64,000 nucleotides of DNA from contig NZ_RDQN01000002.1 of the NCBI RefSeq assembly GCF_003703395.1, forward strand, positions 62,001 through 126,000, in the 5' to 3' direction. The first letter of the stretch is position 1. The number at the start of each line of letters is the position of its first letter. A program made the position numbers and the translations under genes. The notes under the pieces were generated by a model. That model did no database searches. It worked only from the letters and a program-made list of their open reading frames with translations, and was not told where the DNA came from. This DNA is from Pseudoxanthomonas spadix (lineage in GTDB: Bacteria; Pseudomonadota; Gammaproteobacteria; Xanthomonadales; Xanthomonadaceae). Below are positions 17,006-25,007 of this stretch, piece after piece.

Positions 17006-18280
17006 TTAACGACTCATGACGCTCTGGTAGTGACGCCAAAAGCCCCGATTGGTCGTTTCGTCGGTAATGTGTCCGATGATCGAGCCGTCCTCACGTGCTT
17101 GTTCGCGCTCTTCACCGCGGCTCAAATCCAGCCAGGCCCGACCATCGGCCAGCGCCATCTGCTGCCGCTCAGCGATAACCCCGTCATCGGCCAGCAAGAA
17201 CGCCGAAGGCCCCATCGCCGCTTCTGACTGACGCAAAATGCGGTCATTGAGCGCGTCAGAGACATCACCGAGCAACAGAGGCGTGTGCCATTGCACGCAT
17301 TCGTTGGGGCCGGCGGGCTGAAAAATTACGATATTCATTTCACCCAGGAACAGGTTCGGAAAGATCACCGCATGCGGCGGACCTGCGCGCAGGATTTCGT
17401 GTGCGCGCTCATGCCCATAGGCATCCTCCAGCTGCTTTACGTAGTCTGGGAAGCGGGAGGCGTTGGGAAGACCCAGCCATTGGCACTCGCTGGTGTAGCT
17501 CGGCGCAAAATTAAGCTCGGTGTGACCATTGCCCCAGTCGATGGTTTGGGACTTGACGTCGTCCTCGGCGATCATCGTGGCTTCGTCATACTGCGAACGA
17601 ATGACCTTGGCGAAGGAGGCGTGCACGTAGTTGACGTGGTAGCCGTCGGTATCGTTCTCGGGCAACATTTTCCAGTTGGCGGCAAACTTGTGCTTCACCC
17701 AGCCCGCAGTCAGCCGCAGGTCGCCGGAGGGCGACATCTCGACGGCGCGGTCAAGGGCGTCTGTCGCGTTGCCGAGGTGATCAGCCAGGGTGCCGGCATC
17801 GGGATTGAAGCTTGCGAAGACAAAACCCCGGTAGCTCTCGACCAATGGCAGGGCCTGCAGGCCGAAGCTCTCGCGGTCCTTGGTAAAGCCTTTCGGGTAC
17901 GGCACATCGAGCAGGCTGCCGTCCAGGCCGTATATCCAGCCGTGGTAGGGGCACATGAAGTTCTTCGCCTTGCCCGTCTGCTCACTGCACACCAGGTTGC
18001 CACGATGGGCACAGCGGTTCTTCAGCACCATCAGCTCGCCACTCTTGCCACGCACCAGCAAGACCGGCTCTTCGCCGATATTGCGCCGCACGAAACTGCC
18101 CTTTTCGGGAATTTCCGATTCGTGGCCAACGTACACCCAACCGCCGTAAAAAATCCGCTCCAGCTCGTCGCGGTAAACCGCCGCGCTGGTGTAGAGGGAA
18201 CCGTGCACGCGATCCCTGCGGATCAGATCACGATAGTTGGGCACCTCGTCAACATTGATCGCGGGAATTGGTAATGACAT
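17006..18280 (-). CDS. Aromatic ring-hydroxylating dioxygenase alpha subunit (Rieske)
   Basis: A 424-residue large subunit. The Rieske 2Fe-2S ligands are C90-x-H92 and C110-x2-H113 (CAHRG, CPYHGW). The mononuclear iron site is in NDTDGYHVNYVH, with His215, His220 and the bridging Asp212. Such enzymes add both atoms of O2 to a ring or perform monohydroxylation, needing electrons from a reductase and often a ferredoxin, neither of which is in this window. Start ATG 18280 has GGAG six bases upstream; the longer frame begins within the promoter. It is the first gene of the leftward catabolic block. Confidence 0.93.
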   Translation of the reverse strand: MSLPIPAINVDEVPNYRDLIRRDRVHGSLYTSAAVYRDELERIFYGGWVYVGHESEIPEKGSFVRRNIGEEPVLLVRGKSGELMVLKNRCAHRGNLVCSEQTGKAKNFMCPYHGWIYGLDGSLLDVPYPKGFTKDRESFGLQALPLVESYRGFVFASFNPDAGTLADHLGNATDALDRAVEMSPSGDLRLTAGWVKHKFAANWKMLPENDTDGYHVNYVHASFAKVIRSQYDEATMIAEDDVKSQTIDWGNGHTELNFAPSYTSECQWLGLPNASRFPDYVKQLEDAYGHERAHEILRAGPPHAVIFPNLFLGEMNIVIFQPAGPNECVQWHTPLLLGDVSDALNDRILRQSEAAMGPSAFLLADDGVIAERQQMALADGRAWLDLSRGEEREQAREDGSIIGHITDETTNRGFWRHYQSVMSR

Positions 18281-18307
18281 GACGTTCTCCAGATGTAATC
18301 TAAATTT

Positions 18308-18325
18308 ACCAAGCAACCGCTTGGT
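18308..18325. promoter_or_regulatory. Palindromic candidate operator upstream of the dioxygenase operon
   Basis: ACCAAGC (18308-18314) and GCTTGGT (18319-18325) form a perfect seven-base inverted repeat with a four-base spacer, 28 bases before the alpha-subunit start. On the leftward strand it overlaps a TTGACC that could serve as a -35 element. The size and symmetry suit a TetR-family repressor. No TetR gene is visible in the window, so the regulator would be encoded elsewhere or lost. Confidence 0.55.
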
Positions 18326-18359
18326 CAAATTAGTCAATCACGAAATCCGGGGTGAGTCA

Positions 18360-19180
18360 AGAGCAACCGCAGGGTCGGCAGACCCCGTTGCCCGGCGCCC
18401 GCTGAATGGCCCGATCGAGCAGCCAGCGCCGCATGCCGGCTATGTTCCGAGCGCTTCGGGCCTGGCTGGCGGACCAGCTGCCGCGTCGGCACGCACGATC
18501 AGCCCAGGCCTGGTGATATCGGCCCCTGGCCCGATCCGGGCGGCCGGGATCGAACTGCAGGTGGCCAGCCCCGGCAGAGCCGTACCGCCCGCCGGGGGGA
18601 TCGCCTGCCGGGGGGATGTGGACCCAACGCGCGCTCGATGGGGATGCGCGCCAGTCGCGGGTCCACTCCGCCGGTCCACCACGCAAGCGCCTCCCGCAAA
18701 GGCCGGACGGCGCAGCAGCCGGCGGGTGACCGCGGGAGCATGAACCGCGGCTGATCGATGCCACGCCCGGCCTGCAGGGAGCACGCCAGCGGTCGTGCCG
18801 CCGCCCTGCATTGGTCGCACGGCATCCAGCACCACCACAGCGACATCGGCCATATTAAGCCCGCAACAGCGCCAGGCCGGCGGGATGTGGCTCCCCTCCA
18901 GGCTCGCCCAGGCGCTGTACCCAGCAAGCAGGTCGGGCCAGCCCGACACGTTGGAGCGTTCGAACCCGTAACCGACGTCGCATCACGCGGTGGCGTTGAA
19001 TCCCGACAGAGAAAAGCAGTCGTCGCGACGAGCGACCGAAGCTCAAAAAGCCGCATCAATCATGCGACAACCGGCTTGACATGCGGCACTCGCGGAAATC
19101 ACCCGGTCGTGGGGCATCCGCTTCACATCCTGAAGAACCACGTACGGCTTAATCTGACTCCAGATATATCACTGAAAGGA
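18360..19180. other. GC-rich stretch without a recognisable gene
   Basis: Between the divergent dioxygenase and SDR genes lie roughly 900 bases. The middle (about 18360-18960) is visibly richer in G and C than the flanking catabolic genes. Open frames occur on both strands (for example 18440-18949 and 18499-19059, leftward), but none has a recognisable motif and they overlap each other. It may be a decayed gene, possibly a lost regulator. A TTGACA at 19076-19081 could be a -35 element for the SDR, but no matching -10 is clear. Confidence 0.5.
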
Positions 19181-19189
19181 GCATCGAAA

Positions 19190-19969
19190 ATGAGCTGTGA
19201 GAGATTGAAGGAGCATGTCGCCCTTGTCACCGGAGGCGGCCGAGGGATCGGCAAGGCCATTGCACAGCGCCTTTATCAGGAAGGCGCCAACGTGGTCATC
19301 TGTGGTACGTCCGAGGACGTGCTGAGGCAGGCGGCTGAAGAAATTGCAACCGAAGATCGCCAGGTGATGCCGATCGTGTGCGATGTCTCCAATGCCGGCC
19401 AGATAAAAGAGCTGGTGGGCAAGGCGCGGGAGCGCTTCGGCAAGGTCGATATTCTGGTCAATAACGCCGGCATCATGCTGCGGCACATCGGGCTGGAGCG
19501 GGCGGCGCGCCCGTTCTACGAGCTGGACGAAGCGGACTGGGACAAGGTCATGTCCGTCAACGTCAAGGGAATGTGGATGTGCGCCCGTGAGGTCTTCCCG
19601 GACATGCGTTCGCAGAACTGGGGCCGCATCATCAATATCTCCTCTGACACCGTATACATGGGGCGCGGCAACGGCCTGCAGTATGTGACCTCCAAAGCCG
19701 CCGTCGTGGGTCTTACCAGGGCCCTTGCCTTTGAAGTGGGCCGATTCGGCGTGACAGTGAATGCAATCTCTCCTGGTCTGACCCAAAGCGAAACGGTTCA
19801 GGAGCACGACTTCAAGCAGATGAGCGAGGAGCTGGCAAAGGTGTCGGCCATCCCAAGGCTCGAACATCCCCAGGATCTGGCAGGCACCGCGGTCTGGCTT
19901 GCCTCCGAGGACGCCAGCTTCGTCACCGGCCAAACGATCAGCGTCTCCGGAGGCTTGAGCCTGCACTGA
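19190..19969 (+). CDS. SDR family dehydrogenase, FabG-like
   Basis: A 259-residue short-chain dehydrogenase with TGGGRGIG at 14-21, NNAG at 91-94 and the catalytic Ser151 or 152, Tyr165 and Lys169 (QYVTSK). The C-terminus ends with VSGGLSLH, usual for the family. An AAAGGAG eight bases before ATG 19190 decides the start; the upstream part of the open frame is not protein-like. It is divergent from the Rieske oxygenase, so it could oxidise a dihydrodiol or a beta-hydroxy intermediate of the same pathway. That assignment is contextual. Confidence 0.9.
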   Translation: MSCERLKEHVALVTGGGRGIGKAIAQRLYQEGANVVICGTSEDVLRQAAEEIATEDRQVMPIVCDVSNAGQIKELVGKARERFGKVDILVNNAGIMLRHIGLERAARPFYELDEADWDKVMSVNVKGMWMCAREVFPDMRSQNWGRIINISSDTVYMGRGNGLQYVTSKAAVVGLTRALAFEVGRFGVTVNAISPGLTQSETVQEHDFKQMSEELAKVSAIPRLEHPQDLAGTAVWLASEDASFVTGQTISVSGGLSLH

Positions 19970-20256
19970 GCGCGCTGTTTGGCGTTTCAGGGCCCCGGCC
20001 AGCCTTGGCGGGTGGCTGGCCGGGCTGCGAGGCACCCGGTTCGGGCTGTGGATCTGTCCACCCGAACAGCGACGCAAGCTGTACTCCGACCTGCGCGCGC
20101 CGCGAAGCACTGGCCGACGTCGCCCCATGGAACCGGCTTGGGAGCGACCACTGCGGCTGCGAGAACTCCCGGAACATGTGCTCGATCAGATGGTCGCGCC
20201 GGCATGAAAACGTGGGGATACCTCAGACTCTGAACCTATTTCGACAACTCCTTCAA

Positions 20257-21327
20257 CTACGTTAAGGTTGCGACTAAAGCATCAACTGCAACCAAGCACT
20301 CGTCCACTCGAACGTTGTTGATCTGCACGCGAGACCCGTGAACCTGGTGATGCCCACCTTCGAGTCTGGAAAGCGGGACGCCTTTATGAGCAGCTACTAT
20401 CCCAGCGGTATTGAAATCTCGTAGCGGCACGGAATACGTCCTCTTAAATTCATCAACCGTCTGCGCAGCAGCGGCTCGACCTGTAAAATATGTAGGGTGC
20501 GCCCGATATGCATTGAACAACGTAGCCGCACTTGCATCTGACAAAGCCTCAAACGCAGTTGCCGGACCCATATTTTGCGTCAGCCGATTCCCGACAATGA
20601 CATGGATCTTTGGAACTGATAAACCATGATTATGAGCCTGGGCCGCAAAGGTCCAAGAGCCGTAAATTGGATGGGGCGGCACTTGCCCATGTAGCAGGAT
20701 AAACATTGCATTAGCAGCAACACGAGAAGAATCATCCGCGTTTACTGGAGTAACCAACCTATCTGCAGCCGACATCGCCAGTTCTGTATAAATCGCAAAG
20801 CTGGGGTTTGTATCAATCAAGACAAGCCACTCGCTACCATCTTGAGCAACAACGCTTTCAATAAACCTCCGAAAGATTTGGTGAACCCACAGCCATGGAC
20901 GCATGGTTGGAGTTAGTGCCGGAGCGCCGGCCGCCTGAGTGATTGCAGGTGACATTGGCTCAAGATTTCCATCGCCGCAAAGCAGAAACAGGTTCTCCGG
21001 CATGTTTGGATTGTGGGAATTCACATCAACCAGATAGTCGAATGGATTCGGCAAGGCCGCACCTGACCCGCCCGAGATCACTGTGCTCAGATAGCCAACA
21101 ACGGTCTTCGGCGTCGCATGAGTGCACAAACCAAGGACTGCGTCCTCGCCGTTCGTTCCACCGCCGAGAAGCATCATGCTTGCATTCGACTGCGGACAAA
21201 GATCAATTACCAAGACCTTCTTTTCCGGATTAATTTCGGCATAACGAGAGGCGACATGAAAGGTAATGGTACTTTTTCCTACGCCGCCCTTGTTATTCCA
21301 AACCGCATAGCTTTTAACTAACGACAT
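20257..21327 (-). CDS. ParA/MinD-type ATPase, no ParB partner
   Basis: A 356-residue deviant Walker ATPase. The P-loop NNKGGVGKST is at 11-20, the Walker A' region reads VIDLCPQSN, and Walker B is LVLIDTNPS. It is longer than typical ParA (about 260 residues) because of an insertion of about 60 residues around NPFDYLVDVNSHN and a longer C-terminal half. ATG 21327 is chosen; TTG 21339 is possible. No parB, replication gene or parS-like repeat is adjacent. It sits at the right border of the catabolic island, with composition closer to the island than to nrdJ. Function unknown: partitioning of a former mobile element or positioning of another cargo are guesses. Confidence 0.85.
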   Translation of the reverse strand: MSLVKSYAVWNNKGGVGKSTITFHVASRYAEINPEKKVLVIDLCPQSNASMMLLGGGTNGEDAVLGLCTHATPKTVVGYLSTVISGGSGAALPNPFDYLVDVNSHNPNMPENLFLLCGDGNLEPMSPAITQAAGAPALTPTMRPWLWVHQIFRRFIESVVAQDGSEWLVLIDTNPSFAIYTELAMSAADRLVTPVNADDSSRVAANAMFILLHGQVPPHPIYGSWTFAAQAHNHGLSVPKIHVIVGNRLTQNMGPATAFEALSDASAATLFNAYRAHPTYFTGRAAAAQTVDEFKRTYSVPLRDFNTAGIVAAHKGVPLSRLEGGHHQVHGSRVQINNVRVDECLVAVDALVATLT

Positions 21328-21410
21328 GACCCATCCCAAAAAATTTCATGATTACCACGAAAGACCTCATCACTACATCACACCCGAAGCCCCAATCCTA
21401 TCGGTAGTAC

Positions 21411-22280
21411 TCACCCACACTTCGAATACCCACAATTCAGACACGTCGCACACCCGTCCATGATCACCTGGGCCTTGGTGTTGCACTTGTGGCACATGGT
21501 GGCGCTGGGCGGGAAGCTCGCGCCTTCGCCGGTGACGGCGATGTCCTCTTCGTGGTCGGCCGTGCTGTTGGGGATGGGCGGGGGCGCAGAAGCGACCCCT
21601 CCCCGGCCCTCCCCTTCGCTGCGCGAAAGGGAGGGGGCAGCCGCGGCATTGCCGGGGACTGCTGTTACTTCAGGGTTTTTTTTTGAGCGGTCTTCGTACT
21701 GCTTGCGCTTTTCGGCCAGCATGGCGCGGGTGTGGTCGCTCATTTCCGGGTCGTGCAGCAGGCCGATGGACTTCATGTGTTCCTCGACGATGGCGCCCAG
21801 CTCGGCCACCAGCGAGGGCATGTACACGCCGCCGGCCTTGAAGTAGCCGCCGCGCGGGTCGAACACGGCCTTCATCTCATCGACCACGAAGGTCACATCA
21901 CCGCCCTTGCGGAACACGGCCGACATGATGCGGGTCAGGGCCACGATCCACTGGAAGTGCTCCATGGACTTGGAGTTGATGAAGATCTCGAACGGGCGGC
22001 GGTGCTCGTGCTCGGTGCCGGCGTTGAGCACGATGTCGTTGATGGTCACGTAGAAGGCGTGCTCCACCATGGGCGACTTGATCTTGTAGGTGCTGCCGAT
22101 CAGCACGTCCGGGCGCTCGATGCGCTCGTGCATCTGGATGACTTCGGCCTTCGGCAGCTCGGCCTCGGCGGCGGTGCGGCTGACCGACTCGGCAGGCACC
22201 TGGGGCGCGGCATCCCGCGCCTTGTCTTCTGGGCTTAGCACTGCGTAGCCCTTGATTTTCTGGTCGATCTTGATGGCCAT
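21411..22280 (-). CDS. nrdJb: NrdJb, TSCPD subunit of class II ribonucleotide reductase
   Basis: A 289-residue protein with the TSCPD-type domain (HRRPFEIFINSKSMEHFQW, VALTRIMSAVFRKG) and a C-terminal cysteine cluster CHKCNTK, CATCLNCGYSKCG able to bind zinc or reduce the active site. In Pseudomonas and relatives the adenosylcobalamin-dependent reductase is split into NrdJa and NrdJb, both required. The gene follows nrdJa by 64 bases on the same strand. Between the TSCPD domain and the cysteine tail a low-complexity linker contains a palindromic repeat translated in frame (see separate entry). Confidence 0.92.
   Translation of the reverse strand: MAIKIDQKIKGYAVLSPEDKARDAAPQVPAESVSRTAAEAELPKAEVIQMHERIERPDVLIGSTYKIKSPMVEHAFYVTINDIVLNAGTEHEHRRPFEIFINSKSMEHFQWIVALTRIMSAVFRKGGDVTFVVDEMKAVFDPRGGYFKAGGVYMPSLVAELGAIVEEHMKSIGLLHDPEMSDHTRAMLAEKRKQYEDRSKKNPEVTAVPGNAAAAPSLSRSEGEGRGGVASAPPPIPNSTADHEEDIAVTGEGASFPPSATMCHKCNTKAQVIMDGCATCLNCGYSKCG
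21607..21635. repeat. REP-like palindrome inside nrdJb
   Basis: CCCTCCCCTTCGC (21607-21619) pairs with GCGAAAGGGAGGG (21623-21635) with one mismatch around a three-base loop; it is preceded by ACCCCTCCCC. The same family occurs between genes at 37341-37364. Here it is read in frame as the Ser-Leu-Ser-Arg-Ser-Glu-Gly-rich linker of NrdJb, so it looks like an intergenic-type repeat captured by a tolerant linker. Confidence 0.75.
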
Positions 22281-22344
22281 GGCCTGGTGTCCTGAATGCT
22301 TTGGATGATGCGAAGAAACTGAAAGGGGCCGGCGGCGCGGGTTG

Positions 22345-24498
22345 TCAGAACTTGCCGTAATACCCTTCCTTCAAGGCATCGAACAGGTTGGCGGCGGTGT
22401 GCATCTCGCCGTCGTATTCGATCTGCTCGTTGCCCCTGGCTTCGACGAAGGAGCCGTCCTCCAGCTCGAAGCGATAGGTGGTGTTCTCAAGGTCGGCTTC
22501 CTTGACCAGCACGCCCTGGAAGGCGGCCGGGTTGAAGCGGAAGGTGGTGCAGCCCTTCAGACCCTGCTGGTGGGCGTAGCGGTAGATGTCCTTGAACTGC
22601 TCGTACGGGTAGTCGGTGGGGACATTGGCGGTCTTGGAGATGGAGCTGTCGACCCATTTCTGCGCGGCGGCCTGGACATCCACGTGTTCCTTGGGATGGA
22701 TGTCGTCGGCGGCGATGAAGTATTCGGGCAGTGCGGCGTCGGGGTCCTCGGCAAACGGCATGGCGCGGGCGTTGACCAGCTCACGGTAGGCCAGCAGCTC
22801 GAAGGAGAACACGTCGACCTTTTCCTTGGACTTCTTGCCTTCGCGGATCACGTTGCGGCTGTAGTGGTGGGCAAAGCTGGGCTCGATGCCGTTGGAGGCG
22901 TTGTTGGCCAGGCTCAGCGAGATGGTGCCGGTCGGGGCGATGGAGCTGTGGTGGGTGAAGCGCGCACCGACCTCGGCCAGTTCCTCGACCAGGTCCGGAG
23001 CCACGGTGGCGATGCGCTGCATGTAGCGGCTGTACCTGGCGTGCAGCACCTTGCCTTCGATCTGCTGACCGATGCGCCAGCCGTCCTTTTCCATCTCCGG
23101 GCGCTGGCGCAGCATGGCCGCGGTCACCTCGAAGCGCTCTTCCATGATCGGGGCGGCGCCCTTTTCCCGGGCCAGGGCCAGGCCGGTTTCCCAGCCGGCC
23201 ACGGCCATGTCGCGGGCGACCGCTTCGGTGAATGCGCACGACGGCGCGCTGCCGTACTTCATGCGCAGCATGGTCATGGCCGAGCCCAGGCCGAGGAAGC
23301 CCATGCCGTGGCGACGCTTGCGCAGGATCTCGTTGCGCTGCTGTTCCAGCGGCAGGCCGTTGATCTCGACCACGTTGTCGAGCATGCGGGTGAACACGCG
23401 CACCACTTCCTTGTATTCCTCCCAGTCAAAACGCGCCTGGTCGGTGAACGGATCGCGCACGAAGGTGGTCAGGTTGACCGAGCCCAGCAGGCAGGCGCCG
23501 TACGGCGGCAAGGGCTGCTCGCCGCAAGGATTCGTCGCACGGATGTTCTCGCACCACCAGTTGTTGTTCATCTCGTTGACCCGGTCGATCAGGATGAAGC
23601 CCGGCTCGGCGAAGTCGTAGGTGGAGACCATGATCATGTCCCACAGGTGGCGGGCGCGGATCTGCCCGTACACCTTGCAGGCGACCAGGCCGTCGTCGCG
23701 GCTGATGTACTGGTCGGCATTGGGCCATTCGCGCCAGACGACCTTGGCCGGGTCGGTCAGGTCGAACTCGGCTTCCTCCTTCCTGCTCAGCGGGAATACC
23801 AGCGGCCACTCGGCATCGCTGTCGACCGCTTGCATGAAACCGTCGGTGATCAGCAGCGACAGGTTGAACTGGCGCAGGCGGCCGTCCTCGCGCTTGGCGC
23901 GGATGAAGTCCTTCACGTCCGGGTGCGACACATCGAAGGTGCCCATCTGCGCGCCGCGGCGGCCACCGGCCGAGGACACGGTGAAGCACATCTTGTCGAA
24001 GATATCCATGAAGGACATCGGGCCGGAGGTGTATGCGCCGGCACCGGCGACGAAGGCGCCCTTGGGCCGCAGGGTGCTGAATTCATAGCCGATGCCGCAG
24101 CCGGCCTTGAGGGTCAGGCCGGCTTCGTGGACCTTTTCCAGGATGCCGTCCATCGAGTCGGTGATGGTGCCCGAGACGGTGCAGTTGATCGTGCTGGTGG
24201 CCGGCTTGTGTTCCAGCGCACCGGCGTTGGAGGTGATGCGGCCGGCCGGGATCGCGCCGCGGCGCAGCGCCCACAGGAAGCGCTCGTACCAGTAGCTGCG
24301 CTTTTCGGCCGTGGGCTCGGCATCGGCCAAGGCCCGGGCCACGCGCTGGTAGGTGCCGTCGATGTCGGCGTCGATGGCCACGCCCGCCTTGCTCTTCAGG
24401 CGGTACTTCTTGTCCCAGATGTCCTGGGACGCCGGCTGCATCGGAATGACACGTGCCGGTTCTTCTTTCTTGACCGCCTCAAGGCGCACCGTGCTCAT
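22345..24498 (-). CDS. nrdJa: NrdJa, adenosylcobalamin-dependent ribonucleotide reductase
   Basis: A 717-residue class II reductase that makes deoxyribonucleotides from ribonucleoside diphosphates with a cobalamin-generated radical, independent of oxygen. Catalytic residues are visible: Cys106 in STINCTVSG, the NPCGE motif with Asn323, Cys325 and Glu327, and the conserved HHSSIAPTGTISL toward the C-terminus. The TSCPD domain is missing and is supplied by nrdJb downstream. Expression is probably driven by the promoter at 24778-24806 with a leader of about 270 bases that may respond to cobalamin. Confidence 0.96.
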   Translation of the reverse strand: MSTVRLEAVKKEEPARVIPMQPASQDIWDKKYRLKSKAGVAIDADIDGTYQRVARALADAEPTAEKRSYWYERFLWALRRGAIPAGRITSNAGALEHKPATSTINCTVSGTITDSMDGILEKVHEAGLTLKAGCGIGYEFSTLRPKGAFVAGAGAYTSGPMSFMDIFDKMCFTVSSAGGRRGAQMGTFDVSHPDVKDFIRAKREDGRLRQFNLSLLITDGFMQAVDSDAEWPLVFPLSRKEEAEFDLTDPAKVVWREWPNADQYISRDDGLVACKVYGQIRARHLWDMIMVSTYDFAEPGFILIDRVNEMNNNWWCENIRATNPCGEQPLPPYGACLLGSVNLTTFVRDPFTDQARFDWEEYKEVVRVFTRMLDNVVEINGLPLEQQRNEILRKRRHGMGFLGLGSAMTMLRMKYGSAPSCAFTEAVARDMAVAGWETGLALAREKGAAPIMEERFEVTAAMLRQRPEMEKDGWRIGQQIEGKVLHARYSRYMQRIATVAPDLVEELAEVGARFTHHSSIAPTGTISLSLANNASNGIEPSFAHHYSRNVIREGKKSKEKVDVFSFELLAYRELVNARAMPFAEDPDAALPEYFIAADDIHPKEHVDVQAAAQKWVDSSISKTANVPTDYPYEQFKDIYRYAHQQGLKGCTTFRFNPAAFQGVLVKEADLENTTYRFELEDGSFVEARGNEQIEYDGEMHTAANLFDALKEGYYGKF

Positions 24499-24771
24499 GG
24501 GTTGAAGCTCTCCCTAGTGAAAATGATGCCGCCGCGCCGCAAGGGCACGGGAGCGAAAGTGGGTTTTGCCGGGCCGGCGGCGCGTGCGTGGTCGCCGCGC
24601 GCCGGGCCGGATGTGAGGGGCTGCGAAGGTGATGCCGATTGTGTGCCCGGGACCGGCCCGGCAATCACGACCTGCTGCATGCGCCGGTTCCCCTGGGGCG
24701 CCTGTGTTCCCAAGCCAAACCCTATGGCTTGGGGCCGTCACGCAGCCCCGTCGCTAGATCTTGGGGCCAGG
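24499..24771 (-). promoter_or_regulatory. Long structured 5' leader of nrdJa
   Basis: About 270 untranslated bases separate the predicted transcription start from nrdJa. The RNA contains a stem CCAAGCC/GGCTTGG (bases about 24703-24726 on the plus map), a following GGGAACAC and a second GGGGAACC. A conserved nrdJ leader RNA has been described from comparative genomics, and cobalamin riboswitches carry a GGGAA core, but the full consensus of neither can be matched by eye. A cobalamin- or nucleotide-responsive element is therefore only a candidate. Confidence 0.4.
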
Positions 24772-24777
24772 TGGACG

Positions 24778-24806
24778 AAGTTAGCCTTGGCCCCGGGCGC
24801 TGTCAA
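24778..24806 (-). promoter_or_regulatory. Sigma-70 promoter for nrdJa
   Basis: On the leftward strand TTGACA (24806-24801) is a perfect -35 box, followed by a 17-base spacer and TAACTT (24783-24778) as -10. Transcription would start near 24771, about 270 bases before nrdJa. It is the best-matching promoter noticed in the window. Confidence 0.75.
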
Positions 24807-25007
24807 CAGCGGATTTCCGGTTCTGCGTGGAACCCGGCCGGACCCCGCGGATGGAGCGCAGATGGGGCTCTAGGTGCCGGTTTCACCACGGGTTTAGGCA
24901 CGTTTGAGCACACTCGTTCAGCTTTGTTCCGCCGACGGTCGCGCGTGTTTGGCGCGGTGCCGCACCGGTTGCCGGTCACTTACTCTCTTGATCTTGCCCA
25001 TCGCCCG

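Noticed and set aside
22342..24873. 843-codon open frame on the plus strand
   Set aside because: It lies exactly antisense to nrdJa, which has complete catalytic motifs; high GC keeps the opposite frame open. The translation has no recognisable domain.
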